Numbered from the stretch's first letter, positions 16,434 to 25,753 are shown. The stretch is 64,000 nucleotides of DNA from Chlamydiia bacterium (GCA_022601645.1 JAJACH010000001.1:744001-808000); one strand, 5' to 3'. Numbers and translations: made by a program. The notes: generated from the sequence alone by a model not told the origin.

Positions 16434-17825
16434 ATGAGAACCTTATCCGTATTTATCCTTGCAATGATCAACGTCGCTGCGATATTCAGCATCAAAAACC
16501 TCCCTTTCACCGCAGAGTACGGGTTCGCCTCGGTCTTCTATTTCCTCATGTCCGCCATCTTCTTCTTCATCCCAGCCTCACTCGTCTCAGCCGAACTTGC
16601 AACGGGTTGGCCTGAGCGCGGCGGCGTCTACGCCTGGGTAAAAGAAGCCATGGGACATCGACTGGGTTTCCTCGCCGTCTGGCTCCAGTGGATTGAAAAT
16701 GTCGTTTACTACCCATCCGTTCTCACCTTCATCGCTGGCACCATCGCCTACCTCATTTCGCCCATCCTCGCCACCAATCCTATCTACACCTTTGTCATGG
16801 TCCTTGTCATCTTCTGGTTTATCACCTGGCTTAATCTGCGCGGCATGAGAACGTCCGGCTTCTTCTCAGCCCTAACCGTCATCACTGGTTCCTTTATCCC
16901 TGCAGCACTCATCATCGGCCTTGGCTGCTACTGGTTTTTTACAGACGAGCCAACCACTCTCAAATTCACTTTTGACAACTTCATCCCAGACCTTTCAAGC
17001 CCCGGTAAAATGAGCCTCCTTACCGGAGTCCTCCTTGGACTCATGGGAATGGAAATGTCCGCCGCCCACGCCAAAGAAGTAAAAAATCCCCAGAAAGACT
17101 TTCCCCGCGCCATTCTCCTCTCCGCCATTATCATCATCGCCCTATCTGTCCTCGGATCACTCGCCATTGCCGTCGTCCTGCCAGCCGGAAAAATCGCCCT
17201 ACATGCCGGAGCCATCGAATCGATCTCCATGTTCCTCAAAGCATACCATGTTGCCTGGCTTATCCCCGTCTTCACCATTCTCATCGCATTTGGCGCCCTC
17301 GGCACACTAAGTACCTGGGCCGCCGGCCCCGCCAAAGGCCTCCTTGCCGCAGCACAAGATGGCGACTTCCCACCCGCACTCCACTCCGTCAACAAACACG
17401 GCATGCCCCTTGGCATGATGATCTTCCAAGGCATAATCGTCACGATCCTTGCCACCCTCTTTCTCGTCACCCCCGACGTCAAAGTCGTCTTCTGGAAATT
17501 CATTGACCTATCAGCTCAACTCTATCTTTTGATGTACATCTTGATGTTCATCTCTGCCATCATCCTCCGCTACAAGCGGCCCAATGTAGAGCGCGCCTAC
17601 CGCGTCCCAGGCGGCAATTTTGGCATGTGGCTCATCTGCTCGCTTGGCATTATTGGCTCCGTTTTCGCAGTCGTTATCGGCTGCTTCCCCCCCGACCAGA
17701 TCGAGAACGGTAACGCGCTTGAATTCACCCTCTTCCAAATCATCGGCATCATCGTCCTTTCCTGCATCCCGTTTGTTATTCTCCTCTTCAAACGCCCCTC
17801 CTGGAACGAGAACAACCCAAAATAG
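16434..17825 (+). CDS. Amino-acid antiporter, glutamate/GABA (GadC) branch of the APC superfamily
   Basis: 463 residues with twelve expected membrane helices. The first helix (LSVFILAMINVAAIFSIKNLP) and the block GWPERGGVYAWVKEA are characteristic of the glutamate:GABA and arginine:agmatine exchanger branch (TC 2.A.3.7 and relatives); chlamydiae encode such exchangers (AaxC). I start at the ATG at 16434 because MRTLSVF matches the family; an ATG at 16416 would add six residues, and neither has a ribosome site. C+G-rich third positions here contrast with the genes near 6300-9000. The substrate pair is not resolvable by eye. No partner decarboxylase is adjacent. Confidence 0.85.
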   Translation: MRTLSVFILAMINVAAIFSIKNLPFTAEYGFASVFYFLMSAIFFFIPASLVSAELATGWPERGGVYAWVKEAMGHRLGFLAVWLQWIENVVYYPSVLTFIAGTIAYLISPILATNPIYTFVMVLVIFWFITWLNLRGMRTSGFFSALTVITGSFIPAALIIGLGCYWFFTDEPTTLKFTFDNFIPDLSSPGKMSLLTGVLLGLMGMEMSAAHAKEVKNPQKDFPRAILLSAIIIIALSVLGSLAIAVVLPAGKIALHAGAIESISMFLKAYHVAWLIPVFTILIAFGALGTLSTWAAGPAKGLLAAAQDGDFPPALHSVNKHGMPLGMMIFQGIIVTILATLFLVTPDVKVVFWKFIDLSAQLYLLMYILMFISAIILRYKRPNVERAYRVPGGNFGMWLICSLGIIGSVFAVVIGCFPPDQIENGNALEFTLFQIIGIIVLSCIPFVILLFKRPSWNENNPK

Positions 17826-17868
17826 AATCTACTCTGGCATCAAGAATATCAAACGGCAATGCCTGACC

Positions 17869-19227
17869 CTATTCGGGAAAGTCGATAAAGTTTACCACGC
17901 AATACGTGCCGAGCTCTCGAATGAACGCTCTCTTGTTAACACCAGGGTTTGCCGCACAAAACCGCAATCCCTCTCGGAGTAACTCGTGGGGATCATCAAT
18001 ATTTTGGCGAGCTGGCACAAGGAAAAACTGTTCAATCGCCTGATCAGTAGGAACCATCACATCAGCTAAATCAAGCCCATCAATGTCTACTCTCCTTGTC
18101 ACATCGCCAACAGTTATTTCACGACCTTGAAGCACTTGGGTGATGAGTCTGACTGTTTTCCCCGGATTGCAGATTCTATGAAGGTAGCGGCTTTGACATC
18201 CTTGCTCTCCATAGGGAAGGGGGTCCATGCGGTATTCTGATGAATCGATCAAAGCTCCGACCATCCCTTGTTTGGCGTTTGCCTCTTCCACACCGCCAAG
18301 CCCTGATGCAAAGTGCCAAAGGTGACCAATAAGATTTTCACCTTGTATATGTCTTCCCTCTAAGGTAAATCGCATAAACAGTGGGCTAAAACCTCTCACC
18401 GTACTACTTGATGGAGCATCGAGTACCGCTCTAGCTTGAACACCTCTTGGATCAGCTCCAAGATATGCCAAAAAAGCATCTTTAGCATCAGTCAGCTGTT
18501 GCGGTGACAACCCAGCTTGGAGGTTACATAATAACTCATAAGCTTCAACTGCCCGCCTATCGCGCTGGTTGCTGTGTACACCTTCACCGTACGTATAATC
18601 TCCAGCACTGGAAGGGGTTGCCCGGGGCGCTTCGTCTACGATGGCATCGGCAGCATTTGTAAAAAATAGACGAAGACGGCAATTTTTCAGCTCATAAAGA
18701 ACCTCATCGCATCTTCCATCAGCAGTCGGCGACGTCTCAAAGCATGCTGCTACTTCTTCCATTAACTTTTCTCTCTCTTGAACTGGGAGTTCAACAATCC
18801 TCTCCATCAGTTCCAGTCTCTCATCTGCACACATTTCGCCACGAATCAAAGCTTCTAAGTTGAATAAGGTGGTAAACTGAAAACTGCTTAAAAGCACTTC
18901 GCAAAACTGTGAGCGAGCCTGCTCCTCCATTTCTGGAGAGAGGATTTGCAGCATATTATCAGTAAATTCACGTCTTTCCTCAGGGGGGATTTTGAGCAAG
19001 GTCTGAACAAAGAGGGCTTTCGTAGCCATTTCTTCACTCCCAAATGTTCTGACTGCAAAGTTAACCATTTCCGTTATAGCATAAGACACTTGGGCTGCAA
19101 TTTCTGTAAATAATTCGAGAGCAACAGATCCGGTGGTAATTATCGCCGCTAATAACGGGTCATTTCCTGCTATATCCATAGTTGGTCGTTGATAATTTCC
19201 TGAAACTGCCTCAACAGATGATGCCAT
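17869..19227 (-). CDS. Unknown protein, possible chlamydia-type effector
   Basis: 452 residues, no signal peptide. A hydrophobic patch spans about residues 24-62, and the N-terminal half contains two related helical segments, LLKIPPEERREFTDNMLQIL and IVELPVQEREKLMEEVAACF, which share an (I/L)P..ER..(F/L)...(M/L) core and look like a degenerate repeat. The C-terminal half is mixed and contains several cysteines. I recognise no family. The ATG at 19227 has a fair ribosome site (TAGGTAG). Nothing in the neighbourhood (an antiporter on one side, MgtE on the other) indicates its job. Confidence 0.6.
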   Translation of the reverse strand: MASSVEAVSGNYQRPTMDIAGNDPLLAAIITTGSVALELFTEIAAQVSYAITEMVNFAVRTFGSEEMATKALFVQTLLKIPPEERREFTDNMLQILSPEMEEQARSQFCEVLLSSFQFTTLFNLEALIRGEMCADERLELMERIVELPVQEREKLMEEVAACFETSPTADGRCDEVLYELKNCRLRLFFTNAADAIVDEAPRATPSSAGDYTYGEGVHSNQRDRRAVEAYELLCNLQAGLSPQQLTDAKDAFLAYLGADPRGVQARAVLDAPSSSTVRGFSPLFMRFTLEGRHIQGENLIGHLWHFASGLGGVEEANAKQGMVGALIDSSEYRMDPLPYGEQGCQSRYLHRICNPGKTVRLITQVLQGREITVGDVTRRVDIDGLDLADVMVPTDQAIEQFFLVPARQNIDDPHELLREGLRFCAANPGVNKRAFIRELGTYCVVNFIDFPE

Positions 19228-19310
19228 ATTCTACCTACTTTTGTTTGTTCATATGATACATAAATAATTTCGAATAGAGAGTTTATAGCACAGCAGATTT
19301 TATGGCAAAT

Positions 19311-20294
19311 TTAGAGAAGAGTCAAGGTAGCTAAAGTGAGGTAAAACAACGTTGTCATGACGTCGGCAAACATGAGCACAACTGGCCCTGCAGCCACTTT
19401 TGGATCCCAACCGCGCTTGTGAACCACAACGGGAACAAGCGAACCAATCACAGCCGAGATAAAAATCCCGCAGATAGAAGAGACAGCAATGACAATGGCT
19501 GGCGATAGCCCATCTCCCCAAAGGATAGAAATAGCTCCGATGATCACACCGGAGGTGCAACCAAGGAGGACAACGACGCGCCACTCTCTAAAAAGGGAAA
19601 TAGCAAGACTGCTTAAGGAACGTTTTTGACCACCTCGAAGGATGTGCATAGACTGGGTAAGCGATTGCATCGAAATGGATTCGGAAAGACTTAAGACAAG
19701 AGGTAAGAACATTGCTAAAAGAAGGAACTGGGCTAAAACGCCTTCATAGATGCGAGAGATCACAGCACAAGCAATCCCCCCGAACATGTTGCAAAAAATC
19801 CAGGGCATCCGATTCATGTAGTTACGCAGATAAGAAAACTTCTTCCCTTCATCTAAAGAGATACCAATCATTTGAAAGACGTCATTTCTATGCTGCTGCT
19901 TGGCAACATCCATCGATTCTTCCAAGTATAGATCAACATCAACAACCCCTAAAAGGACCCGGTTTTCATCTACAACAGGCAACGCCAGTAAATGATGTGA
20001 CTCAAGAAATTCCATAGCCTCTTGAAGCGTTTGATTTCCCTGCAGGCAAATCACTGAGCGCTCCATTACATCGCCGATGAGTTTTGTGGGATCATCGAGC
20101 AATAGTCGGCGTGTTGAAACAACTCCAAGCAGCTGATTATCTTCATTAACAACGTAAAAATAGACAATTTTGTCATGGACCGAGCGGGAGCGGATCTCTC
20201 GAAGCGCTTGTTTGATGGTATGATCGTAGCGAGTGACCGTTTTAACAGGTGTAACGAAGTCTTTAACTTGCTTCGAAAGATCTTTCTCAGACAT
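19311..20294 (-). CDS. mgtE: MgtE-type magnesium transporter without the N-terminal domain
   Basis: 327 residues from the ATG at 20294 (MSEKDLSKQ). The frame reaches 20330, but that would overlap the divergent methyltransferase. Two CBS domains (about residues 15-140) are followed by the connecting helix and five membrane helices. The last helix holds AAGPVVLMFADVMTTLFYL, equivalent to the Mg-binding ADV motif of MgtE. The acidic superhelical N domain found in canonical MgtE (about 450 residues) is missing, which would remove part of the cytosolic magnesium gate. Short forms lacking this domain exist, so it may still be functional. Confidence 0.88.
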   Translation of the reverse strand: MSEKDLSKQVKDFVTPVKTVTRYDHTIKQALREIRSRSVHDKIVYFYVVNEDNQLLGVVSTRRLLLDDPTKLIGDVMERSVICLQGNQTLQEAMEFLESHHLLALPVVDENRVLLGVVDVDLYLEESMDVAKQQHRNDVFQMIGISLDEGKKFSYLRNYMNRMPWIFCNMFGGIACAVISRIYEGVLAQFLLLAMFLPLVLSLSESISMQSLTQSMHILRGGQKRSLSSLAISLFREWRVVVLLGCTSGVIIGAISILWGDGLSPAIVIAVSSICGIFISAVIGSLVPVVVHKRGWDPKVAAGPVVLMFADVMTTLFYLTLATLTLL

Positions 20295-20308
20295 AATTCC
20301 CAAGGTAT

Positions 20309-21040
20309 ATGACAAGTTGGAAAAATTCAAGTAAATGGTATAACGATCTGGTTTCCAAGGAAGGGCACTACTACCACAGACAGGTTATTTTACCGCGCCT
20401 TTTAAAGATGCTAAAGCTGAAAAAAGAGTCCAGGCTACTTGACTTAGCATGTGGACAAGGGGTGTTATCAAGAGTTGTTGAGTGTGACTATTTAGGCATC
20501 GATGCCGCTCGCCCCTTAATCAAGAAAGCCAAAGAGCAATCCAAGGATCGCCGATTTAAGGTCCATGATCTAACAAAGCCAATCGAACTCAAAGAATCCT
20601 TTTCCCATGCGGTAATTATGCTTGCACTTCAAAATATCAGTGACCCGCTTGCCGTGTTAAAAACCGCAGCAAAACACCTCGAGCCTGGCGGAATGCTCGT
20701 CATCATATTAAATCACCCATGCTTTCGCATCCCCAGACAAACACACTGGGGCTGGGACGAGAAATGCCAATACCGCCGCATTGACGCCTACATGAGCGAT
20801 ATGGAAATCCCGATCAAAATGCACCCTGGAAAAAAAGAGAGCGACACAACAATGAGCTTTCATACTCCCCTCTCTAAACTCACAAAATTGTTTTCGAAAG
20901 CGGGATTTGTAATAGAACTGATGGATGAATGGATCTCTGACAAAAAAAGCGAAGGTGGAAGGGCGAAAATTGAGGACAAAGCTAGGCGAGAAATCCCCCT
21001 CTTTTTGGCGTGCAAATTAAGAAAACTTCACTTAAGCTGA
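20309..21040 (+). CDS. Class I SAM-dependent methyltransferase
   Basis: 243 residues. Motif I is LLDLACGQGVLSR, followed by an acidic residue at the end of strand 2 (YLGIDAARPLI), motif II-like HAVIMLALQNISDP and motif III LEPGGMLVIILNHP. The layout is that of UbiE/Methyltransf_11-type small-molecule methyltransferases. The C-terminal region (FRIPRQTHWGWDE to FHTPLSKLTKLFSKAGF) resembles methyltransferases annotated simply as class I. Substrate unknown. It ends 4 bases before glmS and is probably transcribed with it. Confidence 0.85.
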   Translation: MTSWKNSSKWYNDLVSKEGHYYHRQVILPRLLKMLKLKKESRLLDLACGQGVLSRVVECDYLGIDAARPLIKKAKEQSKDRRFKVHDLTKPIELKESFSHAVIMLALQNISDPLAVLKTAAKHLEPGGMLVIILNHPCFRIPRQTHWGWDEKCQYRRIDAYMSDMEIPIKMHPGKKESDTTMSFHTPLSKLTKLFSKAGFVIELMDEWISDKKSEGGRAKIEDKARREIPLFLACKLRKLHLS

Positions 21041-21044
21041 CAGT

Positions 21045-22748
21045 ATGTGTGGAATATTTGCCTACATCGGCGAGAAAGATGCAAAAGAAACCTGTTTAAA
21101 TGGGCTAAAACATCTCGAGTACCGCGGTTACGACTCAGCAGGAATTGCTGGTCTAAGAGATGGCAAACTGTCTATCTTAAAACGGCCGGGCAAGTTACTC
21201 GAACTGCAAAACGCGTGTCAAAGTGCGCATTTTGACCAGGCAATTTCTCATACGAGATGGGCCACTCATGGCAAACCCAACGAACAAAACGCCCACCCCC
21301 ACATCGACAAACGCCGAAAAGTTGCCATAGTCCATAACGGCATTATCGAAAATTACCGTGAACTCGATAAACAATTCTCTCTCGAAAAACACTCCGAGAC
21401 AGACAGCGAAACCATAGCCGCCCTTGCCGCCCACTTTGATGAGGGGGATATGCGAGCCTTAGCAATCGACACCTTTTCTAAACTCTCCGGAGCCTACGCC
21501 CTCGTCCTACTCCACGAAGATCACCCCGATACCTTTGTCGCAGCCGCCCATGAAAGCCCGCTCGCCATCGGTGTGAACGGGAAAGAAATCTACATCGCCT
21601 CAGACCCCAACACTTTCCTCGGCGAAGACCTCACCGTCTACTTCCTAAGAGATGGGGAATTTGCCATCGCAAAACCAGGTTCCTTAGAACTCTTCCGTGC
21701 AGATGGGACGCCTATCCAAAAAGAAGGGAAAGCCTTCGCCTCTGACCCCGTTTCCATTTCAAAAGGTGGCTATCCCCACTTTATGCTCAAAGAGATCCAT
21801 GAGCAAGCAGAAGCCGTGCAACGCACACTCTACCACGCAAAGGCGTTTGACCTCACTGCCTTTGCAAGCATTACCATCCTCGGGTGCGGCACCTCCTACC
21901 ATGCCGCAATGATCGGCAAACAACTCATTGAAAAACACCTTCGCATTCCCGTCCGCGTTTCCATCGCCTCTGAGTTCCGCTACTCTGATCCCATCATCTC
22001 CCCAGATGAACTCGTCATAGCGATTAGCCAATCAGGTGAAACCGCCGATACCTTAGCCGCCCTTCGCCTTTGCGGCAAAGCAAAGCAAACCCTTGGCATC
22101 TGCAATGTCAAACACTCAACCCTCTCGCGCGAAGCGGATGAAATGCTCTTCTTAGAAGCTGGCCCCGAAGTAAGCGTCTGCTCAACAAAGGCCTTCACAT
22201 GTCAGATCGCAACCCTCCTCTCTCTTGTCCATGAAGATTACCACACCCTTCCCCACGCCATCAACCAAGTCCTAGCCCAAGAAGCAGAGATCGAAAAACT
22301 CGCCATGCAATATTCCGACTACCAAGACTTCCTCTTCTTAGGCCGGCAACACATGTACCCCTCAGCTCTAGAAGCTGCCTTAAAACTCAAAGAAATCAGC
22401 TACGTCAATGCTAACGCCTACCCAGCCGGTGAACTCAAACATGGCCCCATCGCCTTAGTTAACCCAAAAATGGTGGTGATTGGCCTGCTCGGCCACGAAG
22501 AAACGACAGAAAAAGTGGAGAGCAATTTGATGGAGGTCAAAGCTCGCGGAGCGAAGGTCATAACCTTCGGACCACAGGGCAATTACTATATGGCAGACAG
22601 TAGTATTGCTCTCCCCAAAGTCGATTGTGATTTAAGCCCCATCCCTTATGCCATCGCAACGCAGCTGTTTGCTTACTACTTTGCGAAACTGCGCGGGACC
22701 GATATTGATCAGCCCCGCAACCTGGCAAAATCCGTTACCGTCGAGTGA
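21045..22748 (+). CDS. glmS: Glutamine--fructose-6-phosphate aminotransferase (isomerizing)
   Basis: 567 residues. The N-terminal glutaminase begins with the catalytic Cys2 (MCGIFAYIG) and contains LEYRGYDSAG and HTRWATHGKPNEQNAHPH. Two SIS isomerase domains follow, with ILGCGTSYHAAM, ISQSGETADTLAAL and EISYVNANAYPAGELKHGPIALV (split: EISYVNANAYPAGELKHG then PIALV), ending in the family-typical PRNLAKSVTVE. It is about 40 residues shorter than E. coli GlmS, with no essential motif missing. It makes glucosamine-6-phosphate for UDP-GlcNAc, the donor for lipid A and peptidoglycan and the likely donor for the PgaC-like synthases in this window. No glmS-ribozyme-like sequence lies in the 4-base gap upstream. 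Confidence 0.96.
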   Translation: MCGIFAYIGEKDAKETCLNGLKHLEYRGYDSAGIAGLRDGKLSILKRPGKLLELQNACQSAHFDQAISHTRWATHGKPNEQNAHPHIDKRRKVAIVHNGIIENYRELDKQFSLEKHSETDSETIAALAAHFDEGDMRALAIDTFSKLSGAYALVLLHEDHPDTFVAAAHESPLAIGVNGKEIYIASDPNTFLGEDLTVYFLRDGEFAIAKPGSLELFRADGTPIQKEGKAFASDPVSISKGGYPHFMLKEIHEQAEAVQRTLYHAKAFDLTAFASITILGCGTSYHAAMIGKQLIEKHLRIPVRVSIASEFRYSDPIISPDELVIAISQSGETADTLAALRLCGKAKQTLGICNVKHSTLSREADEMLFLEAGPEVSVCSTKAFTCQIATLLSLVHEDYHTLPHAINQVLAQEAEIEKLAMQYSDYQDFLFLGRQHMYPSALEAALKLKEISYVNANAYPAGELKHGPIALVNPKMVVIGLLGHEETTEKVESNLMEVKARGAKVITFGPQGNYYMADSSIALPKVDCDLSPIPYAIATQLFAYYFAKLRGTDIDQPRNLAKSVTVE

Positions 22749-24080
22749 TTACCACTGAACGGCTGCATACCTCGCATTAATCTCAGCTTTTAAATCAGTC
22801 ACTTGCTGATCAAGCGGGATCATGTCAAGCGAACGCTGAGCGTTGATACGCTCTTTCTCCACCTCAAAACGCGCCTCAACAAGACTCTTCGACCTTTCGT
22901 AGGCAGGCCTCAAGTGATCAACAGCATCACGATACTGCCGACGGATAAGGCGCTCTTCCGCTTCAAATTCAGCTTCAATCCTGCGAAGTTCAGTTTCTCT
23001 CCAAGCTTGACTTTGATTCTGTTTTTCAAGAATGCGATCTTGCTGAGTTTGGTAGGTATTTTGCGCTAAATCCAGAGCCTCTTTTTTTGCCGTATCACAT
23101 GCTTTTATCTCTACAGCTTCATCTTTGGATAACGCATCAATACTTTCTTTTTTCTCAAGTTTTAACGCTTTCATCTCTGCATTGTATACGCGGTCAATAC
23201 GACTAATGACACGATCAATCTCACCCTTGCTCGTGTAATAGTGATCAACTAAGCCAACTAATACAGCTCTTAGATGCGAATCAATCAGCCCTAAGTCTTC
23301 CATGTGACCGATATCAGTTAGTGAATACTTTTGGATAAAATCAACCCCTGTCATAAGCCTGGTTGTTTCGTGGAACTTCTGTCTGAGATGCTCAGGACGA
23401 ACAAGATCGCCAGCTTTAAGGCGAGCCCACCCGAATTGATTGACCAGCTGATCAAGCGTCTTCAGTGATGATTTATAATAGATCCAATTTTGAGCATCCT
23501 CTTGACCCATTAGATTGTATTGGACAAGCCAACCAAAATCTTGATATCCAAAGTAGTTTGCAAATTGATCTTGGCTCATGCCTGTAATCGTACTTTCAAA
23601 TGCACTCTTTGCCTGATCATACGTCCAAAGTTGCCGCGTTTGAATTGTCTGCCAACCAAATGTGTCCACAACTCTCTTAAAATCCCATGAGGCAGTGTCT
23701 GCTAAAAACTTCGCCTGAACTTCCGGATACGTTAATATCTCATAACGAATCAGATTATCCCAGCCGTGGGTGTTAATCGATTCAAGAAGTGGGACTTGAA
23801 GCGCTTCATCCCGCATACGAAGTAGATCGCGTGGATCCGCATAATTTCCCTCTTGCAAATAAGCGACCGCCCATGAAAGAAGTGAAATCCCTCCGAGAAC
23901 TAAGCTCGATGGAAGTGCAACAGGTGCTGTGATGACTCCACAAACACCTAAAGCAGCAGTTGCCGCAGAGCCAAAGGCTCCTACATACGCTGTCATATAC
24001 GCGTAGTCTTTTAAAAACCATTCGTCATTTGCACCAGGAGTTAATGCTGTTCTCTCTCCAATTGTAAATGGTACTGCCAT
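22749..24080 (-). CDS. Inc-like membrane protein with HGW repeats and long coiled coil
   Basis: 443 residues. A closely spaced pair of hydrophobic helices (about residues 27-75), as in chlamydial Inc proteins, is followed by PRDLLRMRDEA, then at least three repeats of about 35 residues with core (H/F)GW..(L/I)......L..P....KF (near residues 105, 141 and 218). After KYSLTDIGHMEDLGLID comes a long, highly charged coiled coil (about residues 285-440). The same repeat and the KYS..D......L.L block occur in the neighbour at 24082, so they are paralogues. ATG at 24080 follows AAAAGGATAAC. No enzyme motif is visible. Insertion into a host-derived vacuole membrane with a coiled coil facing the host cytosol is an inference from the Inc model. 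Confidence 0.7.
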   Translation of the reverse strand: MAVPFTIGERTALTPGANDEWFLKDYAYMTAYVGAFGSAATAALGVCGVITAPVALPSSLVLGGISLLSWAVAYLQEGNYADPRDLLRMRDEALQVPLLESINTHGWDNLIRYEILTYPEVQAKFLADTASWDFKRVVDTFGWQTIQTRQLWTYDQAKSAFESTITGMSQDQFANYFGYQDFGWLVQYNLMGQEDAQNWIYYKSSLKTLDQLVNQFGWARLKAGDLVRPEHLRQKFHETTRLMTGVDFIQKYSLTDIGHMEDLGLIDSHLRAVLVGLVDHYYTSKGEIDRVISRIDRVYNAEMKALKLEKKESIDALSKDEAVEIKACDTAKKEALDLAQNTYQTQQDRILEKQNQSQAWRETELRRIEAEFEAEERLIRRQYRDAVDHLRPAYERSKSLVEARFEVEKERINAQRSLDMIPLDQQVTDLKAEINARYAAVQW

Positions 24081-24081
24081 G

Positions 24082-24711
24082 TTATCCTTTTAATATCTGT
24101 TGGTAATTAGTGTTAATCCCTCTCTCAAATGCAAAACGATCCCTTTCCAGCTCGACAGCTCTCACATCTGTGGACACAAGCGCAATCTGACTTTCAATAA
24201 TGGACGTAAAGCGAGCTAAATCACGCTTTAAAAGAATCAAGTCTTTCACCTGATCAGCGCTATATAAATCAAGCTTTCCAAACTGCTCAAAATCTCGCTC
24301 TGAATACTTCGCCAAAATTTCGCTGCCAGAAGCATAACGAGTCTCATTCTCAAATTTCTCTGCAATTTGAACAGGCGTTAAAAGCTCATAGCGTTCTATT
24401 TTTTCCCAGCCGTGCTGAGCCACCGCATCAGTCAGTGTCATCTGACTCACTTGGTTTTTCAAAATCAAAAGATCGCTTGGATTGTTGATATCGAATGTCG
24501 AGTAACCGTGATAGGCAATTGCCCCTCCAATAAGGACTAAACCCGTTGCAGGAAAAGCAGCTCCCGCAATCGCAGCCGCCGCCGCACCTAAAAGGGCCAG
24601 CCCAGCCATCACATATGTAGTTTCTCTATAAGTAAATTCTCGCCTCTCTTGAGGGAGTTCAGCAACGACAGGCGCCGTTGTATCAATAAGTTGAATTGTT
24701 GTATCTGCCAT
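24082..24711 (-). CDS. Inc-like membrane protein, shorter paralogue of the 443-residue neighbour
   Basis: 209 residues. A charged N-terminus leads into a hydrophobic helix pair (about residues 30-70), then NPSDLLILKNQ, one HGW repeat (HGWEKIERYELLTPVQIAEKF) and KYSERDFEQFGKLDLY, each matching the larger protein at 22749-24080 in the same order. It lacks the long coiled coil. The stop (TAA) is one base from the next start, with the ribosome site inside the stop region (AAAAGGATAACATG), so translation is coupled. Function unknown; probable inclusion-membrane protein. Confidence 0.68.
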   Translation of the reverse strand: MADTTIQLIDTTAPVVAELPQERREFTYRETTYVMAGLALLGAAAAAIAGAAFPATGLVLIGGAIAYHGYSTFDINNPSDLLILKNQVSQMTLTDAVAQHGWEKIERYELLTPVQIAEKFENETRYASGSEILAKYSERDFEQFGKLDLYSADQVKDLILLKRDLARFTSIIESQIALVSTDVRAVELERDRFAFERGINTNYQQILKG

Positions 24712-24764
24712 AGGCAGATGATACTTTATTTACCTTAATGACAGCAAGTTTAAATAAAACGCAA

Positions 24765-25109
24765 TTACCTGATAAAGTAATTATGCGTTATTGATGGTGG
24801 CAATCCTTGATCGATAGCCATTTGCATTTCATTGGCCCGAACTACTCGACTCAGAATTTCTGAAGGTGAATGATTTTTTAAAATCACGCTGAATACCCCT
24901 GAATAGAGGGCTGTAGCAACTCCTATCGCGCCAATGCCCACGGCCAATATTGGCTCTAAGACCCCAACAATACCTGCAACCGTTCCAGTAATTGCCGCTA
25001 AAGCTCCAATCCCTGCTATAGCCAAAGCAATGTCACTTGCTGGAATACCATTTGATTCTAAAGATACCTTGACGTCCGATAACGGACTATTACTAACTGC
25101 TTCACTCAT
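24765..25109 (-). CDS. Small Inc-like protein, truncated member of the same family
   Basis: 114 residues from the ATG at 25109 (MSEAVSNSPLSD); an upstream TTG would add twelve residues. A strong hydrophobic helix pair (about residues 28-75, rich in Ala, Gly and Ile) is followed by SPSEILSRVVRANEMQ, which matches the P.(D/E)(L/I)L linker of the two larger downstream neighbours. It stops almost exactly where their first HGW repeat would begin. This looks like the minimal membrane unit of the family. Confidence 0.6.
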   Translation of the reverse strand: MSEAVSNSPLSDVKVSLESNGIPASDIALAIAGIGALAAITGTVAGIVGVLEPILAVGIGAIGVATALYSGVFSVILKNHSPSEILSRVVRANEMQMAIDQGLPPSITHNYFIR

Positions 25110-25159
25110 GGTTATATTATCTCTAACAAACCCATCAACAATCAATAATAAAAATTATT

Positions 25160-25193
25160 ACAAAAGCCGGGCTTTCCTAACCAAAAGCCCGGC
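25160..25193 (-). terminator. Rho-independent terminator
   Basis: Perfect 10-base-pair stem (GCCGGGCTTT at 25166-25175 with AAAGCCCGGC at 25184-25193) and an 8-base loop. On the minus strand the stem is followed by TTTTG and an A+T-rich tract. It sits just after the stop of the 88-residue Inc-like gene and would end its transcript, separating it from the gene at 24765. Confidence 0.8.
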
Positions 25194-25204
25194 GCTCATA
25201 ATCA

Positions 25205-25471
25205 CTAGGCCTCCTCAGCTGGTGATTGTCCTTGAGATTTATACACAGAATAAAAGAACGCTGCAGCGGTTCCTAAGCCTGCGCCGCCAGTTGCGTAGTG
25301 TGCAGCGCCCGTTGTGGTAACAGATGCGACCACTAGCGCTAAAGTTGCTAAGCCAAAAAATAGCGCTGCAAAAGCTGCTGCTTTATTTGTCTCTGGCTTT
25401 GTTTTTTCTGGTGTATGTTGTTCCAGAAATGCTTCTTGTGCCCTATTTGGGCTTGTTGGTAATGTTGTCAT
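25205..25471 (-). CDS. Very small Inc-like membrane protein
   Basis: 88 residues from the second of two adjacent ATGs (25471), which lies 5 bases after a strong ribosome site (AAGGAGGAT). A charged N-terminus of about 32 residues precedes two hydrophobic helices (AAAFAALFFGLATLALVV and a Gly/Ala-rich second segment ending AAAFFYSVYKS) and a short acidic tail. The paired-helix design resembles Inc proteins but the HGW family linker is absent. Followed by its own terminator, so it is likely strongly and separately expressed. Confidence 0.65.
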   Translation of the reverse strand: MTTLPTSPNRAQEAFLEQHTPEKTKPETNKAAAFAALFFGLATLALVVASVTTTGAAHYATGGAGLGTAAAFFYSVYKSQGQSPAEEA

Positions 25472-25576
25472 CATATCCTCCTTGTTTGGTTGATGAACAA
25501 TCACATGCAGACAGAATTAGCCTACGTGTGAATTGAAAATGCTAAAAAAATGTGAATGAAAAATTTGTAACGCGCG

Positions 25577-25603
25577 TTAGCGCATCATAATCGACTGCGC
25601 TGA
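25577..25603. repeat. Small stem-loop
   Basis: TTAGCGCA pairs with TGCGCTGA (8 pairs, one G-U) around an 11-base loop. It is flanked by the palindrome AACGCGCGTT and by GCGCGC. It lies upstream of the small Inc-like gene at 25205-25471 and could be an operator or the remains of a repeat. Confidence 0.4.
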
Positions 25604-25753
25604 GCGCGCAATAATAAGGAAAGTGATAGTAGTTTTACTTTGTGTTTCCATAACAAAGATTATAACTAAACTAAAGATTAAAGTAAACATCTCACACTCA
25701 AATAACAACCCAACATACTAACCACCAACACATTAAAAAATATGCCGGCAGGT

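Noticed and set aside
16928-17503. 191-codon minus-strand frame inside the amino-acid antiporter gene
   Set aside because: It is the complement of a clear membrane transporter with C+G-rich third positions, which often leaves the opposite frame open.
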